DNA of 64,000 bases from Episyrphus balteatus (GCF_945859705.1 NC_079134.1:152369718-152433717), one strand, 5' to 3'. Positions 33,603-47,063 are shown, counted from the stretch's first letter. Notes: generated by a model not told the origin, from the sequence alone. Numbers and translations are program-made.

Positions 33603-36300
33603 ATTTAACATGATAATATTGAAAAAGGTATTGGGATTCAGTGTGCCGTTTATTGCAATGTGATTGAATAAGTTGCAGATTCATTCATCAAGAAATTGTT
33701 ATCATGGAGAAATATAATGATTGTTAACAGCGTGTACTCTCTTCCTAACTACGAAAGCAATAAGCCTAATTTTTTTTTGAATCTTTCTTTGGGATATCTT
33801 TCTCTAGTCTAAATTAATTTCTTGAATATTAACTTTCAGTTTTGCTTTGCGACCACCCTCGTGAGTAAAGTATTTATGTAGGTATGAAAATATGAAAATC
33901 TTAAAGTCAATTATACAATACTGTAGGTAACTTTCAAGCCAAAAACTAGCCTCTAGCCTCTACCTAAATCATATTTCTTTTGTCGATGATAATTATCACC
34001 AAGACATGCATTCTTTAAACTTTTTTTTTCGGCCAAAAATTTAATGATGTAGATTTCGTCAGATACCTATCCAAAAAAAAAATCTAATTGAAGTGAAATT
34101 GACTTACGTATTGAAGAGACAATTGCAAACTTAAACATTGAACTTTTGTTAAATATATTCTGTAAACCTTTAAGAAATAATTAAAATATTAATAGCACAA
34201 AACAATTAATTCTGCAATTACAAAAAAATTACCACCACGCAAACACTATTCTTTTTGATTATAAGATAGTCAAATTATTATTTTCTAAATATAGTTTACC
34301 AGGTTGATTTAAATTACCTACCTTTAGTCACATTCACAATAAAAAATAATTATTTAATGTATGGTTTTCTTTTTTAATTTACACTTGCAGCCATTATTGA
34401 TTTAACATAGTTCCACAAATAATTGAAAAACAAAACCTACATTTTAAATTTCTACTTGCAAACACAATGTTAATAAAAGTGCATGTTTCTTTTATATAAC
34501 ATCAATATGCTTTTTTGATCCTCCTCCTTAGCAATCAAATAAATAGCAAATAATAAAAACATGAAACATTTGAAATTTCTATCAAAATGAACGATAATAT
34601 CCTGGTGATTCACTTGATAACACCTCAAAAGTAAACCTCTATATGCAACATGACTCAAACTCATTTAATTTAGTAATCCAATATTAGCCTGCAATGGAAT
34701 TCATAGAGATATGTCAGCCAATATACCCCAACTAGACTATATAGACTATAAAGTGCGTGTCAATGTGGCCAACAAGACAATAAAACTTTCCCATATGCAC
34801 ATTGCACACACAAGCGCAAGGATAATATAATTGAAGGATTAAAATACCATTGAATTGTTTTATTGACAGATAAACAAAACAATCGGCAATTGCACTGTAA
34901 TTGTTCTCTGATTACATGAAACGCGTTTTACATGCACTTAAGCACGCAATGTGTTGCCGCCGTACGTGATGCACCAGCACGGCGACAGGATAATACAATT
35001 CTACATGCACATCAAATAAATGCGCTCCGCTCTCTTGCTCAACCATAAAAAGGACAACAAGGCGTCACTCAATGCCGCATATATACCTATAAGTAAAGAC
35101 CCCCAAAACAACAACAACAACAACGAAAAACATCGCGCGCTTCCGTAAAAGCAAAATGCAATTCAACCGAACTTCCAGATACCGTCAGCATAGTGTTTTA
35201 TTAAAGTGGCTTTCTTGTTGTATGGTGGGATCCTTTTTTTTTCTGTATCCTCAATTTTGTGTTGAAAAAAAAAGGACGAAACTCAGTCGAACAAACAAAC
35301 AAATATAAAATAAAATGTTCCTTTTGCTCGCAGGTATAGTGGCGGCACAAAGTCCCACAGTTTGCTGTCAAAATCGACAGAAAAAAAAAAAACTACTACC
35401 TGCTACCCTTTTCTGCCCCCTTTTGCACCACCCACTTGTCGAACATATAAAATATCGGTTAAATTTACCTCGAAAGTATATGTAAACATTTTCATTTCCG
35501 CATGAAACAGTGGCAAAAGTTAATCGCGAACGTATAATTACGTTGCAGGTTGCAGCACCGACAAGCAAAACTGCAACACCCATCATATAGCTCTGACGTA
35601 GACGACGCGACGGACGGACGGACGGACCGAATAAACGACACGACGTTCGTTTCATGAAACTTATAGTTACTTTTGTCCAGGTCATGGTGCAAATTACTCT
35701 CTTTTGGTAGAGTTTTTTCTTCCTTTTCCTTGAAATGCCGTGAGAAGGATGTGCCATTTGCTTCTACATCCTGCGCTAGTATTTTATAATTTTTCAGTTT
35801 TTATTTATTTATTTGGTCCTTTTTTTTGTTGTATTTTTGAATGTTTTTGGTGGATGGGAAATTGTTTCACTTTTATTTCGCAATTTGTTTCTGGCCAATT
35901 ATGCCAACCAAATGAACAGAGATAAACTCAGCCGAATGGAAAAAAAAGTATGATAATTTGAAAATATTTTTTTTGGGTTTGGGTTTCTTGGAATTTGGAC
36001 TATTTTCAGTGTGAGGTCAATGTGACATGAAGACGAGAACGGTATTCGAAATGACGAGTAATTATTATTGATGTTTTAAATTGAAAGTAGGTCAGAAGTT
36101 ATTATTAAATGTCACAGACAGAATCAGAAAATGTTGCAGTGATATGCTCAAAGGGTTTTCAAAATAGTTAAAGTCCTGTATTATTAGTATCTCAAAATAG
36201 AAAATGCGTTCGATTTTTAATTCTAAGAATTTTATTTTCAATTTTATCGTTTCATGGACGAATTTAAAACGAATATTACATTTGTGAAAGAAGAGGTTAG
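33603..36300. other. Intergenic sequence without supported genes
   Basis: AT-rich to about 34700, then more complex to about 35700 (with short ACA and GGAC repeats at about 35110 and 35612). No exon or RNA gene was recognised. Confidence 0.45.
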
Positions 36301-36911
36301 AAGAGTAAGAGTAAGAGTAAGAGTAAGAGTAAGAGTAAGAGTAAGAGTAAGAGTAAGAGTAAGAGTAAGAGTAAGAGTAAGAGTAAGAGTAAGAGTAAGA
36401 GTAAGAGTAAGAGTAAGAGTAAGAGTAAGAGTAAGAGTAAGAGTAAGAGTAAGAGTAAGAGTAAGAGTAAGAGTAAGAGTAAGAGTAAGAGTAAGAGTAA
36501 GAGTAAGAGTAAGAGTAAGAGTAAGAGTAAGAGTAAGAGTAAGAGTAAGAGTAAGAGTAAGAGTAAGAGTAAGAGTAAGAGTAAGAGTAAGAGTAAGAGT
36601 AAGAGTAAGAGTAAGAGTAAGAGTAAGAGTAAGAGTAAGAGTAAGAGTAAGAGTAAGAGTAAGAGTAAGAGTAAGAGTAAGAGTAAGAGTAAGAGTAAGA
36701 GTAAGAGTAAGAGTAAGAGTAAGAGTAAGAGTAAGAGTAAGAGTAAGAGTAAGAGTAAGAGTAAGAGTAAGAGTAAGAGTAAGAGTAAGAGTAAGAGTAA
36801 GAGTAAGAGTAAGAGTAATAGTAAGAGTAAGAGTAAGAGTAAGAGTAAGAGTAAGAGTAAGAGTAAGAGTAAGAGTAAGAGTAAGAGTAAGAGTAAGAGT
36901 AAGAGTAAGAG
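36301..36911. repeat. Hexanucleotide microsatellite (AAGAGT)n, ~102 copies
   Basis: 611 bp of uninterrupted AAGAGT repeats with a single substitution (G to T at 36819). The hexamer is stop-free, so it reads as alternating Arg-Val on the plus strand and Ser-Tyr on the minus strand; these open frames are artefacts. Homogeneity implies recent expansion, and the true length may differ from the assembly. Confidence 0.98.
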
Positions 36912-38945
36912 ACCGTTTTATACAAATTTTAAAAGAATTGAAAAGTCGAAAAGTTGTTTTTTATTTTTATAAAAAGAGAGACATTTAGAATGGTATTACC
37001 AGCTTAAAAATCTGTTTTTTTTATAGCATGTTGTCCTGAAATTTATCATTTAACTGTCTTTAAACTTTATCTTTTAATTTAAATTTCTTATTGTCACTGT
37101 ATTTATTTATTTTCCTATTTTTAATTGAAGAAATTCTATTTCTTGGGAAAGCACAAAATGTATTTTTTTTAAATTCACCGATTGTCGCGACACTTGAATT
37201 AATTCACAAAACAAAGGAACAGTGTCTCTTTTAATTAATCTCTCCATAATCCCTCTTGAAATTAATTTAAAGCAGCTGAGCCTCATAATACGAGTATATT
37301 TATGAGAATGTTGACTGCATTCAAGTGTTTGCATCCACGGAAAATGAGCGGTGGTCGTATTATGTGCGTCATGACTAATGGTGTTGAGATGCTAAAACAA
37401 GAGGTGGTGATAAAATCCTTAAAAGTGAAAAAAAAAAAATCAAAATAAAATCGAAAACATTGATATTGAGAGGAAAAGTGATTAATTTATTTGAGGCAAA
37501 TATTTCATGCTACTATTAACCAAAACATATTCAGCAATCCTTTTTTTTTTAATTTTTGTAAAATTTACATTTTTCCAATTTATTTATTTATTTGCTATAT
37601 CAGTTTAAAATTTACACATTTACGAAAATCGAAAACCGTTCAAAAATAACCTGAAACTTATTACTTTTCTCTTTTTTGACATCAAATCTAGTTATCGATT
37701 GTTAAACGACCTATACCACCCTGATCCATTACCACAGCCACCATTATTTTTGATGCTGACCCTGAACGTTTTTAAGTTTCATATATACGAATTTACCGAA
37801 TCGAAACCAGAGCCCAGTAGTACCACTAACCGTTCACCATATCGCAGTCTGTTGTAGAGAGGTAGAAAAATAGGCTTGCCACCAGCAAAAATGTGACGCA
37901 ATAGCATTTTTCCCGCCAGCCTGCTGCCTTCCATATAACCTGGCCATAACCGCCAGTTAAACTCCAATACAATACTCCCAGCTGGGTTCATCGTCGTCGG
38001 TCGGTTGGTAGGTTCGATTGTTGCAATTTAGGTCAATGGGTATGTTAACACAATTTTGGCAAAAGTACAATTTTCGACCTGAACACAGTTTTTCGAGGAC
38101 ATTTACAACACTTTGTTTCCGGCTGATTGCAATGCAACTCGACTATACTTTCAACCTACCTACCACCATCATTGCCAATGCCGGATCTCCATAACAATGT
38201 GCAGGTAATGACGTCGTCGGAGAGGATAGGGTTGGGAGAACTTTGGTGGAAATGGGCTTAATTGTAATTACCCCATTTTGTCGCTTTCGCGATGATGTCG
38301 ATGTACCGCACCATCTTGGAATTGTTCCCAGTGGTCAAACCATTATATAGTTTGTTGACTGAATTCAGAGGGTTGGGGTAAGTAGACTTAATAAAATTTA
38401 TAAAACTCTTTCATATATAACCGCACAATTGAGTAATTTTATAGAAAATCAATACAAAAACACTACTTCCGGTTAGCGACGTGTTTATGTGTGGGAATGG
38501 GTTGGGCGAACGGAATCTGTTTATTCTCATGCGGGGCGGTAAACAAGCTGTTTTTGAAAATTTGAAAAAGTAGAGGTGGAAAATTAAGAAAAAAATAAAT
38601 TTGCACTCAATTTGAGTTTTGGTAGGGGAGTATAGTTTGTTGCTGGTTATGCGGTTATAATGTGTGTGGGTGTTATGGTTTGGGAATTTTGCTTAGCATA
38701 ACAGAATGTTTGACCTAAATTGAGAGTAAAGGCATTTTGTGTAAAATACCTTTATAACCTGAGATATAATTACTGATGATGATGCTATGTTTTTGAAATC
38801 AAAGGCCACTTAGTGAAAGTTGAAATTTTCAAAATTTGTTGGAGATATATTTTTTGGTGTCCTCACGCGTCTTGACTGCTTAAGTGTGTTATTTTGACGA
38901 TTGCAAGTTATTACGTACTAAAGTTTGTACTAAACTAGGTTTAAA
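36912..38945. other. Intergenic single-copy sequence
   Basis: No gene is supported. The stretch 37690-38360 is more complex and GC-richer than its surroundings and is free of recognised repeats, but no open frame resembles a protein. Confidence 0.45.
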
Positions 38946-38949
38946 ATTT

Positions 38950-40265
38950 TTTTTTTTTAAAGAGGCCTTTCTTCTGATGTCTCACTCGATGGATTTCTAG
39001 GAAATATTCAAAACTCATGTTTTCGGATTTTTTCGAAATTAAAAAAAAAATATATAATAGGTTTGAATAGAGATTAAAAAACTTTTTAAAGGGAAAACTT
39101 CTTTAGTATCGTAGTGATTTGAAACAAGATGAAACAAAACCGCGACACGAACATTCAACTTGTTATAACTTTTTTGTTTTAATAGATAGATGAATGAAAT
39201 TTTTACTGTAGATAGGTAATTAAATAAACTAAAAATGTACAAAATTTCAATTAATTACATATTCAAAATTCTGAGATAACGGTAAAAAGATGTTCTTTTT
39301 CTATACACGTTCATTTGAATGAAGGTTTTTATTAGTAAATTTTCCTTCGACTATAATTTGATTAATTTTTCACTTTAAAAAATGTATATAAATTAACATT
39401 AGTAAGGTAGGATAAAACCAAATCTATGTAAAATGTGCAATTCAGCCATTTTGTAATGACAAAACATGTATAATTTTTTTGCTAAAATAAAGATAAGATA
39501 AATTTCTACACACGTTATATCTTTTAATCTAGTGCACATACAAATTTGATTTAACTTTTATACGCATGCTGATAACAAAACCTTTCATTTGATATATCAG
39601 AATTAACTGTACGAGCTCTACAAGTTACACAATCTTAAATTGAAAAACTTGAAAAATACCTGTGGAGATGTAGGAAGTACCGTAATCTCAGCTTGAAATT
39701 TTGACATATGTAGTTGGCTTTAAAAAATTCTTATTTTTTTTCTAGGCATGGTAGAAATATGATTCATACGTCATATAAAAGGTGAAATAACCTTTCAGAT
39801 GATATAAAATTACTATAGGTTGTCATAAAAAAAAACATGTATTTAAAGGAGATAGAATAAAAAATAGGTAGATTTTTTCTGTTTTTTTTTGCAAGAAAAT
39901 TTTTTTTTAAGGTTTCACTTCTACCACGTGTGAATTGCACACATGACTATTTTTTCATGTGTCCCTTGATGGATTTGGACGACATTTTTAAAATGCATAT
40001 TTTTCGGCAAGAGGTTAACCTTGGTTTTTTTTTCGAAATTAAGAAAAGAAAAAGTGTAATAGATTTGAATATAGAGCTTAAAGAGACTTTTCTTTTGATG
40101 TCTTACTCGATGGATTTGAAGGAAATTTCTTAGAATGCATTTTTTTCTAAATTCAAAAAAATAAGAAAAAAAAAATTTAATAGAAGGGGTTTTTCCACCT
40201 TGGATTTTTTTTTCGAAATTTCGATCGAAATTTAAAAAAAAATTTAATTTCAATGATGAATTGGG
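38950..40265. repeat. Mosaic dispersed repeat (family B units flanking family D copy 3)
   Basis: Family D sequence (39100-39945) is flanked by family B units with CTCGATGGATTT and TTTTCGGCAAGAGGTTAACC motifs at 38970-39060 and 39955-40260. The family B units are tandem, period about 120 bp. The same order, inverted, is found at about 18330-21070, so this B-D composite is itself a repeated unit. Confidence 0.7.
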
Positions 40266-41149
40266 CTTAAATATTTTTCGTAAATGGTGAAAGGCTATTT
40301 CTTTAATAGTTTATTTATGTGTTTTAGTATGTGAATAAAAAAAACTGAAATAAATGTTGTTAATTTTTTAAACCTATTAAGGTTTCGTTTTTTATAAGAG
40401 TCTACGAAATCTTCTGCACTGGAAAAGTGTTTATTCTTTTTAAGATGAAATGAAAATTAGAATTAGTAAACTGTAAAAAAAATTATACCCCTGTGAAAAT
40501 AGGTAAAAGTGTCTCATTTACGAAAGAAACACAGAATCTTAGCAGTCTAACAAACATATTATAGGTCAAAATGGTGTTTTTTTTTGAAATATTAAAAATG
40601 GTAGAAATTCATACGAGCTTTCTTAAAAATATGCAATCTTAACCATCAGAATTACGAATTAAATAAGTTCATACATTTTTTTGCAATTGAAACGGTTTTT
40701 TGTCTCAGTAGAGCTTTTTCTTCTATCTTCAAATCTTCAAATATTGTTTTTTTTTTTGTCATTTGCGTAGGGTTGCCGATTGGCTTATTTGTAAACTCAT
40801 ACTCATTAAATTATTTTATTAATTTTTGTCTCATTCTTTAGGCTTTTGGTTCGCATTTTTTTTTTTTCATTTTTTAACAAAATATAAAAAATATGACAAA
40901 ATCAGTCATTTGAAAATGCTCCTTTGAAACAGAATTGACAAATAGAAGTAGTTAAAAGTATCAACTCTATTTTTATTGCATTTTTTGTACGAACTTATCT
41001 CTTATTTGACACTAATTTTAACTTCTAACATTATAGGAGTTAATTCACCGTTGGACGATGGCGAAAAAAACGCAGAATTGAATATTACGGTATACTATTT
41101 CTCTGGTATTCATATATTGAAAGAAGTTTTCCTGATTTTTCGACGGTTA
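40266..41149. other. AT-rich intergenic sequence
   Basis: No repeat boundary or gene recognised; many T homopolymers. Confidence 0.4.
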
Positions 41150-42128
41150 GACCAGTGCCAATAAGACATTCGATTTTTTCTGCCCTGTTCATATCAAAGT
41201 ATATTTTTCTAATGGTTTTTTTTTTGCGCTAAGTTCGAATCTGAAGTCAGAAAAATTCAATCACATCACGTTTTTGATACATTACCATGCCAAAAATTAG
41301 AAAAATAGTGTTTGGGATGTTCAAAATTTAATATCTCAAAAACTTTGCACGTTAGAGCTATTCTAGTGCTTGATTCAAATTAAAAAGGTCAATAACCATT
41401 AGAAAAGTGTAATTTGGTTTCGATGGAAAAATATTTCTCGCCAATATTACTGTCATTTACGGAAAAATCAATCTTAAAAATGGTTTTTTTTTGTTTTTTT
41501 TTTCAATTTTTCTCAATATTTTCTAAAACAAAAGTATAGTTTTTCCACACAATCTTTAAAAAAACGGTTTTAAGCTAAATAATTGCATTCCAAACTTTTC
41601 AAAAATCAAAAATTTTTTCGGTAACTTTGTTGATTGTAAAATAGGCTATTTTTTAAAATTAAATTCGCCAAAAATCCAAAAATTAACTTTTTGTTTAAAA
41701 AACATTTTTAATAGATAGAAAACATAACAAAGTAATTTTTAACCAAGTTTTGTTAAAATCCAACTACTTTTGTAAGAGATAAAAATAAAAAATCAAAAAA
41801 TCGTATTTTTGCATTTTTTTCAAATATTTTTGAGGTTATAGAAAAAAATTGTTTGAGTAAAAGTTGTAGACATTTATACTACCTACAACTTTTGTATTTG
41901 ACTTTTTTCGATAAGACGTCTAATTTTGACAGAAATCGTAAAAAACCATGATTTCTGACACCCACCCCACTTTTTCGCTCACCCACCCCATTTCCCCCAA
42001 TTTTTTTGTGGGCAATTTATTTTCCCCTTTCATATACCATTTATCCTAAATTTTTCCACCATCCTTATGCTGCTAATAATTTGTTCAACTTTTGCCTTCT
42101 GAAAACCGGATTGGCATTGGCACTGGTC
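41150..42128. mobile_element. 979-bp TA-flanked TIR element (GACCAGTGCCAAT termini)
   Basis: GACCAGTGCCAAT at 41150 and ATTGGCACTGGTC ending at 42128 form a 13-bp perfect terminal inverted repeat, flanked by TA at 41148-41149 and 42129-42130. No transposase is present. Internal text (CACCCACCCCA, TTTTCGATAAGACGTC, GTTGTAGACATT) is shared in inverse with 14284-15075. TA target and TIR are consistent with a Tc1/mariner-type non-autonomous element. This copy has intact ends; the 14.3-kb relative has degraded ones. Confidence 0.87.
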
Positions 42129-43660
42129 TAGGTGTGAGTCCCGTTACGAATTATTTGAAGTTCCTGAAAATTGTATGTGAAAGTATCTGCCCAGCGCGCA
42201 TTTTCTAGGTAGTAAGTTCCCCGATAACATAATTAAATGTCTGTAATTGCCTTTGTAAACGCTTTTGCGTGCCTGATTTATTAAAAACTTGAATTATAAT
42301 ATAATTCCGCTGAATTGCTGAATTGTTGGCAACATAGAAACAATTAAATTTTTATATTGAAAATATCTATTTATTTTGCATACAACTATTAATACAATAT
42401 GGCTATTTCATACATTTTAAATTTGAATGTCTTCACTATGGGTTTCTTTGAAAATAATAATCCCAAACTCCCAGCTCATATTCAAAAAACAGAACAAAAA
42501 AAAACTCTAATTTATCCTTTGAGTATACAAAGAAACCTAAAAATGAATTATGCCCAGTGTTAAATTATTTAAAAATCATTAAATATGGATCAGTGTTTAT
42601 TGACTTGAATCTAGGGAAATCATTAAATTAAATTTGTATTTACCACGATGCATATGAGATTAGACAACACACTACTACACCATTGTGTTGCCATTAGATG
42701 GACTTTGTATTCAACAGTATTAAAGTTCTATTAGTGTAATGGACAGCAATTATTTTTAGGGTTGGGTTGGTCTTACAGTCACAGGCAAACAAAACAAAAG
42801 CCTTTTAGACTAGGACCTCTCTCTCTGATGGTCAGTGTTACTTGCATAAAGTGTTTACATTGAGCAGTGAGCTTATATGAGGCCCTGAGTTACAACTCAC
42901 TCTACGAAAAGTTATCTAGGAACTGATGTTAGACAATAATTAACCAATTACCGTCACGGAATAGCAAGAGAGCATGAATGGAAACTAAAAATAATATATC
43001 CCTTTACAAGGATATGGATGGATAACTTTTGAAAAAAAAAAAAGATCCCTATCCTTTTTGAGTCTATAATAACTCAAGCCAAGTCGCAGTTCATTTATAA
43101 ATTTTTCAAAGGTTTTTATTGTTTGAGTGCTGGGTATTATTTGTGTCTATAAAATGTTGTCACGTATATCCATATTGATATCCATCACCTTTATTGTGCA
43201 CCCTGCACCTTTTATAGACAAAAAAAAAGTATATATCAATGTTTTAATATTTTATCAATAAAGTAGATTATAAGTAATGTATAGAGGTGGTCACTCAGCT
43301 TGAGATATTTTTTTATTTGTAATGTGTGGTAATGGGAAGTCTGTTTTGTTTCGTTTATAAAATTAAGGTATTTTTGTAATGACAAGAAAAATAGCCTCCA
43401 AAAAGATGATGAAATTAGGCGATGGTCACGGAATAATAAATTACCTACTTCCTGACTAAACTATTTTTAAATTACTTTTGTTACATCGTTTTCCATCAAT
43501 CACTCATTCAGATCATACTATTTTGATCCATAATCATCATAAATAATTTGAAGTTTGATAAGTTTCACGTTCTTTCATTTTTCAATTCAAATGATTGAAT
43601 TGGACAAGAAGTGAAAATTAGCTTCCTTTAAGGTCTGTTTGCAGAGTTATTTGAAATCAA
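42129..43660. other. Intergenic single-copy sequence
   Basis: Moderately complex sequence with no recognised exon, RNA gene or repeat. Confidence 0.45.
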
Positions 43661-43666
43661 AAGGAC

Positions 43667-44111
43667 ATGGCTCATTTTTGGACTCAGGGCGTACACTGAC
43701 GAGACTAGTATCAAATGAAAGCTTATATTGAGCTCTATTAGTGAGCCAAATATTTTCAAAATTGGTTTTGTGGATTTCGAGATATTTGAGTCTGAAGTTG
43801 GGGATGAAAAAATCAGAAAAATCAGATATTAGTATCAGTCGAAAAGTATTGAAAAGTATTTTAACCTTTCATTTGGTACCAAAATTGTTTTTCTAGGTTC
43901 TATACTTTGGATGCTATGAAGATTTGTTTCAAAAAACTCCGATTTTTTCGATTTTTTCGTCCTCAACTTCAAACTCAAATATCTCGAAATTCCCAAAACC
44001 AATTTTGAAAATATTTGGCTCACTAATAGAGCTCAATATAAGCTTTCATTTGATATTAGTCTCGTTGGTGTACGCCCTGGGCCCAGGCTCCATAGAAAAA
44101 TATGGGTCATC
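43667..44111. mobile_element. Foldback element with ~165-bp arms
   Basis: The left arm (about 43667-43832) includes GGGCGTACACTGACGAGACT, TATTGAGCTCTATTAGTGAG and TTTCGAGATATTTGAGT. The right arm (about 43928-44111) is its inverse. The ~95-bp centre is unrelated to the arms. Arms are roughly 90% identical by eye. No terminal signature or target duplication was found. Confidence 0.8.
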
Positions 44112-44214
44112 TCCTTTGTTCTTCTTTGTTGTTTTGGAGTCAAAACAAGTTTTGGTTTAAAAATTTGATATTTTATTGAATAAGCCTATTCATTTAGGAA
44201 CAAACAATTTTTTT

Positions 44215-44700
44215 TTAGTATTTTCGAAAAAAAAATGGCTTACCCCTTGCCGAAAAAAAATGTTTTTTAAATATGTATTTCCTCTACGCAGAAAAAAAAG
44301 CACCTAATTCTGTAAGAAAAAAGCGGATTTCCGCATGGTTTTTTTTTTGCCATTAAGACCTCCGTCTTAAAATAAACATATATTTTTAATTTGTAGAATG
44401 TGATAATTTAAAAGAAATCCACTTTATTTAAGCGGAAAATCCTCTTATTTTAATGAAAAGACATTTAAATCCAAGACTGAAAAAATGCATTTCAAAAAAT
44501 GTCTTCCTAATTCGTCGAGTTCGACATCAAAAGAAAAGTCTCTATTCAAATCTATTACAGTTTTTCTTTTTTTTCATATTAAAGAAAAAAAACAAAGTTT
44601 AACTAACCTTTTGAGGCAAAAAAATGCATTTTGAAAAATGTATTCCAAATACATCGAGGAAGGCATAAAAGGAGAGATCTCTTTAAGATTCTTCATGGAT
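44215..44700. repeat. Family B repeat units with an insertion
   Basis: Units with CTTGCCGAAAAAAAATG, CGTCGAGTTCGACATCAAAAG and AACATCGAGGAAGGC-like text match the inverse of family B units at 18400 and 40000. Between 44285 and 44505 lies a different segment (GCAGAAAAAAAAGC to GAAAAGACATTTAAATCC) that seems inserted into a family B unit; its ends were not resolved. Confidence 0.5.
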
Positions 44701-45469
44701 TCTCTATCCCTGTTTCATCTTTAATCTCAATCCCGCTTTTCACGTCATAAATGCTTAATAACTAACGGTTGGGTATTAAAATTTAATAGTGCCATCTTAC
44801 ATAAATAAATAGAAACACATTAAATACACTGCTTCATATGTCTATTCGACAATAGATGGCAGTTACATCTGAGTTTTGGTTTCAATCTTTGGCATTGCTT
44901 CGACAATTCTAGTACATCTTTGGTTTGTGTCGATGCTATATAATTTATAATTTGGTTTGTATATTCGCTAATTGTAGTTTTCTTTCTGGCCACATGGAGT
45001 TTCTAATCGCTAAGAAGTACACAATTCGAAAACACTAGCCGATAGGTGAGCTTTGGCTGTTAGCCAGGAAACGGTTGTTAAAGGATGAATTTAAATTGAA
45101 GAACAAATACGTACATATTGCTCAAGACAAAAATGGGAAATTAAATATTTTAGCATCATTCTCTTATCAGTTAACTTGTATAATTTAAATCCAGTATAAA
45201 TTCAGTTTTATAGAAAAAAAAACACCCGTGATTATGTGCATTATTTTTTTTTTATTATTGGTGCTAAAATAATGACAATTATTAACCATTTTTTTTTTTT
45301 TAATTCACCATTATTTTACCAGGGTGTTTTGGTGTTATGAAAAATTGAAGTTATGAAAAACCAGAGCTATGAACACCAAAGCAATGAAACGTGGTTTTTG
45401 GGTTGGCTGGTTGGCAACCATTGAAGGGAACGATATACGGTAGGAATATACCCAAAAAGCTAGAGCGTG
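44701..45469. other. Intergenic sequence, possible small MITE
   Basis: Nothing coding. At about 45225-45332, AACACCC and GGGTGTT bracket an AT-rich segment in which AAAATAATG and CATTATTTT are complementary, which may be a small MITE, but terminus and duplication are unclear. Confidence 0.35.
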
Positions 45470-45980
45470 TACCTGTACCTTTTTGTAAAGCAAAAAAATT
45501 GTCTTGTATCTTGTTTTTAAATAAAGGTTTTTAATAGATCAGTTTTTGAAAAAGTAATTTTCAAAAAAATATAATGGCTTTTTTTTTAAATAGTTTTATT
45601 TTTTTATAATTTATCGAAAACGACAAGACATTTTTTTTGGATTCAGTTTTCTGTTTTTGTTTGAAAACAAATAAGAATATTGAATTTTTAAAGCTAAATT
45701 AGTACTTAACTACATAAAATTTAAGAAAATTAGTTCTTAATTTTTTTTTTCACTTTTTTCAAAATTTTGATGTTGAAAATTAATTTCTCAAACAAATTGT
45801 CCATTACAGCTTTATTTAAAAACATATAAAAAGACATAGTTTTTGTCTTTTTTTTTTTCTTTACTAAAAAACACAACACGTTACTGTGGGTACAACCGTT
45901 GTCTTTTAATAATATTTTTTTCCAAATTAAGTCATTTTTTTTAGCTTTTTGGTACATTCCACGCGTATATCGTTCTGAAT
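45470..45980. repeat. Dispersed repeat family F, copy 1
   Basis: Matches 51740-52245 in the same orientation, sharing CGAAAACGACAAGACATTTTT, AAATTAGTACTTAA, TACATAAAATTT, ACAACCGTTG and AAATTAAGTCA segments and ending near AGCTTTTTGG(T/C)ACATT. No coding capacity. Confidence 0.65.
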
Positions 45981-46081
45981 TGTTATTGTTGCTATGATAG
46001 AAATTTTTTGATGATAGATCTCCTTACCTATACAAGACAACCTGACTCTCCTGAAAATACTTATGCATTCAAAAATCTTTA

Positions 46082-46424
46082 TACTTGCCACATGCAACTT
46101 GCCAGATTTAACTTGCGACATGCAACTTGCCACATACACTTCCACATGTTGCATACTGAATGCCTCGCGCTACTTGCCACATGCAACATTCACTTGCACC
46201 ATGTCACATGGTACTTGCCACATGGTACATGCAACTTGCGACATGAAACATGCAACTTGCCACGTCTTGTGTGTTTTTTTTTTTGCCGTACTTCGGCGTA
46301 CTGCATTTTTAAATACTTAAGTACTGCCAACTCTAAAGGTGAAACGACAGCCCTGCTGCCCAATGGCGATCGCGTCATAATCTCTTTGACATTCTTGTCA
46401 AAAAGTAAATTTTCATGGCTCACT
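46082..46424. mobile_element. Minisatellite-bearing element, copy 2 (left part)
   Basis: A degenerate array of the CTTGCCACATGCAA monomer (46082-46265, around 13 units) is followed by the same tail as at 4997-5205: GCGTACTGCATTTTTAAATA, CTCTAAAGGTGAAACGACAG, and the TTGACA/TGTCAA hairpin. The tail is interrupted at 46424 by a foldback and resumes at 48183 with GTATAACTTCAAAA. Lack of a 112-bp higher order here suggests that feature arose by later amplification at the 4.3-kb locus. Confidence 0.8.
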
Positions 46425-46899
46425 TAGCCCGATCAATCTAGACATTTTATCAAAGTTAATTTAAGTACAAGATTTTTTGATGCAGTTAGGTTCCTTTGAT
46501 GGAGGAGAATATAAAACCACAGTTTTACACCAAAATTTGATATGGCGTATCCCCGAAAATGACCTCTGACCCCTAGGTAGTATGGAAAAAGGTGATTTCA
46601 CGATTTTTTGATGCAGTTAGGTTCCTTTGATGGAGGAGAATATAAAACCACAGTTTTACACCAAAATTTGATATGGCGTATCCCCGAAAATGACCCCTGA
46701 CCCCTAGGTAGTACGGAAAAAGTGATTTCACGATTTTTTGATGCAGTTGGGTTCCTTTGATGGAGGAGAATATGAAATCACAGTTTTACACCAAAATTTG
46801 ATATGGCGTGTTCCCGAAAATGACCTTTGACCCTAGGAAGTTCGAAAAAAGTGATTTCAGTCGAAGGCTTTCATAAGACCTGTTTCAAGAGGTTCTTGT

Positions 46900-46992
46900 A
46901 AGTATGCAATGTTTTCATCTCTCAAGTATGCAATGTTTTTCACCAATAAGTATGCAAAGCTTTTATCCTGCAGATATGCAATGTTTGTAACG
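46900..46992. repeat. 24-bp minisatellite in foldback centre
   Basis: Four imperfect 24-bp units each start AAGTATGCAATGTTTT or a close variant. They lie in the unpaired centre of the foldback. Confidence 0.8.
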
Positions 46993-47063
46993 CTTTAGAA
47001 AAAAACATTGCATTTTTATGTGAGGTTTCAATTAGCTCCCTTTTTTCCACTCATCTTTAATAT

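Noticed and set aside
36092..36988. Long Ser-Tyr (minus) and Arg-Val (plus) open frames
   Set aside because: Both are translations of the AAGAGT microsatellite, which lacks stops in these frames. No other coding evidence.
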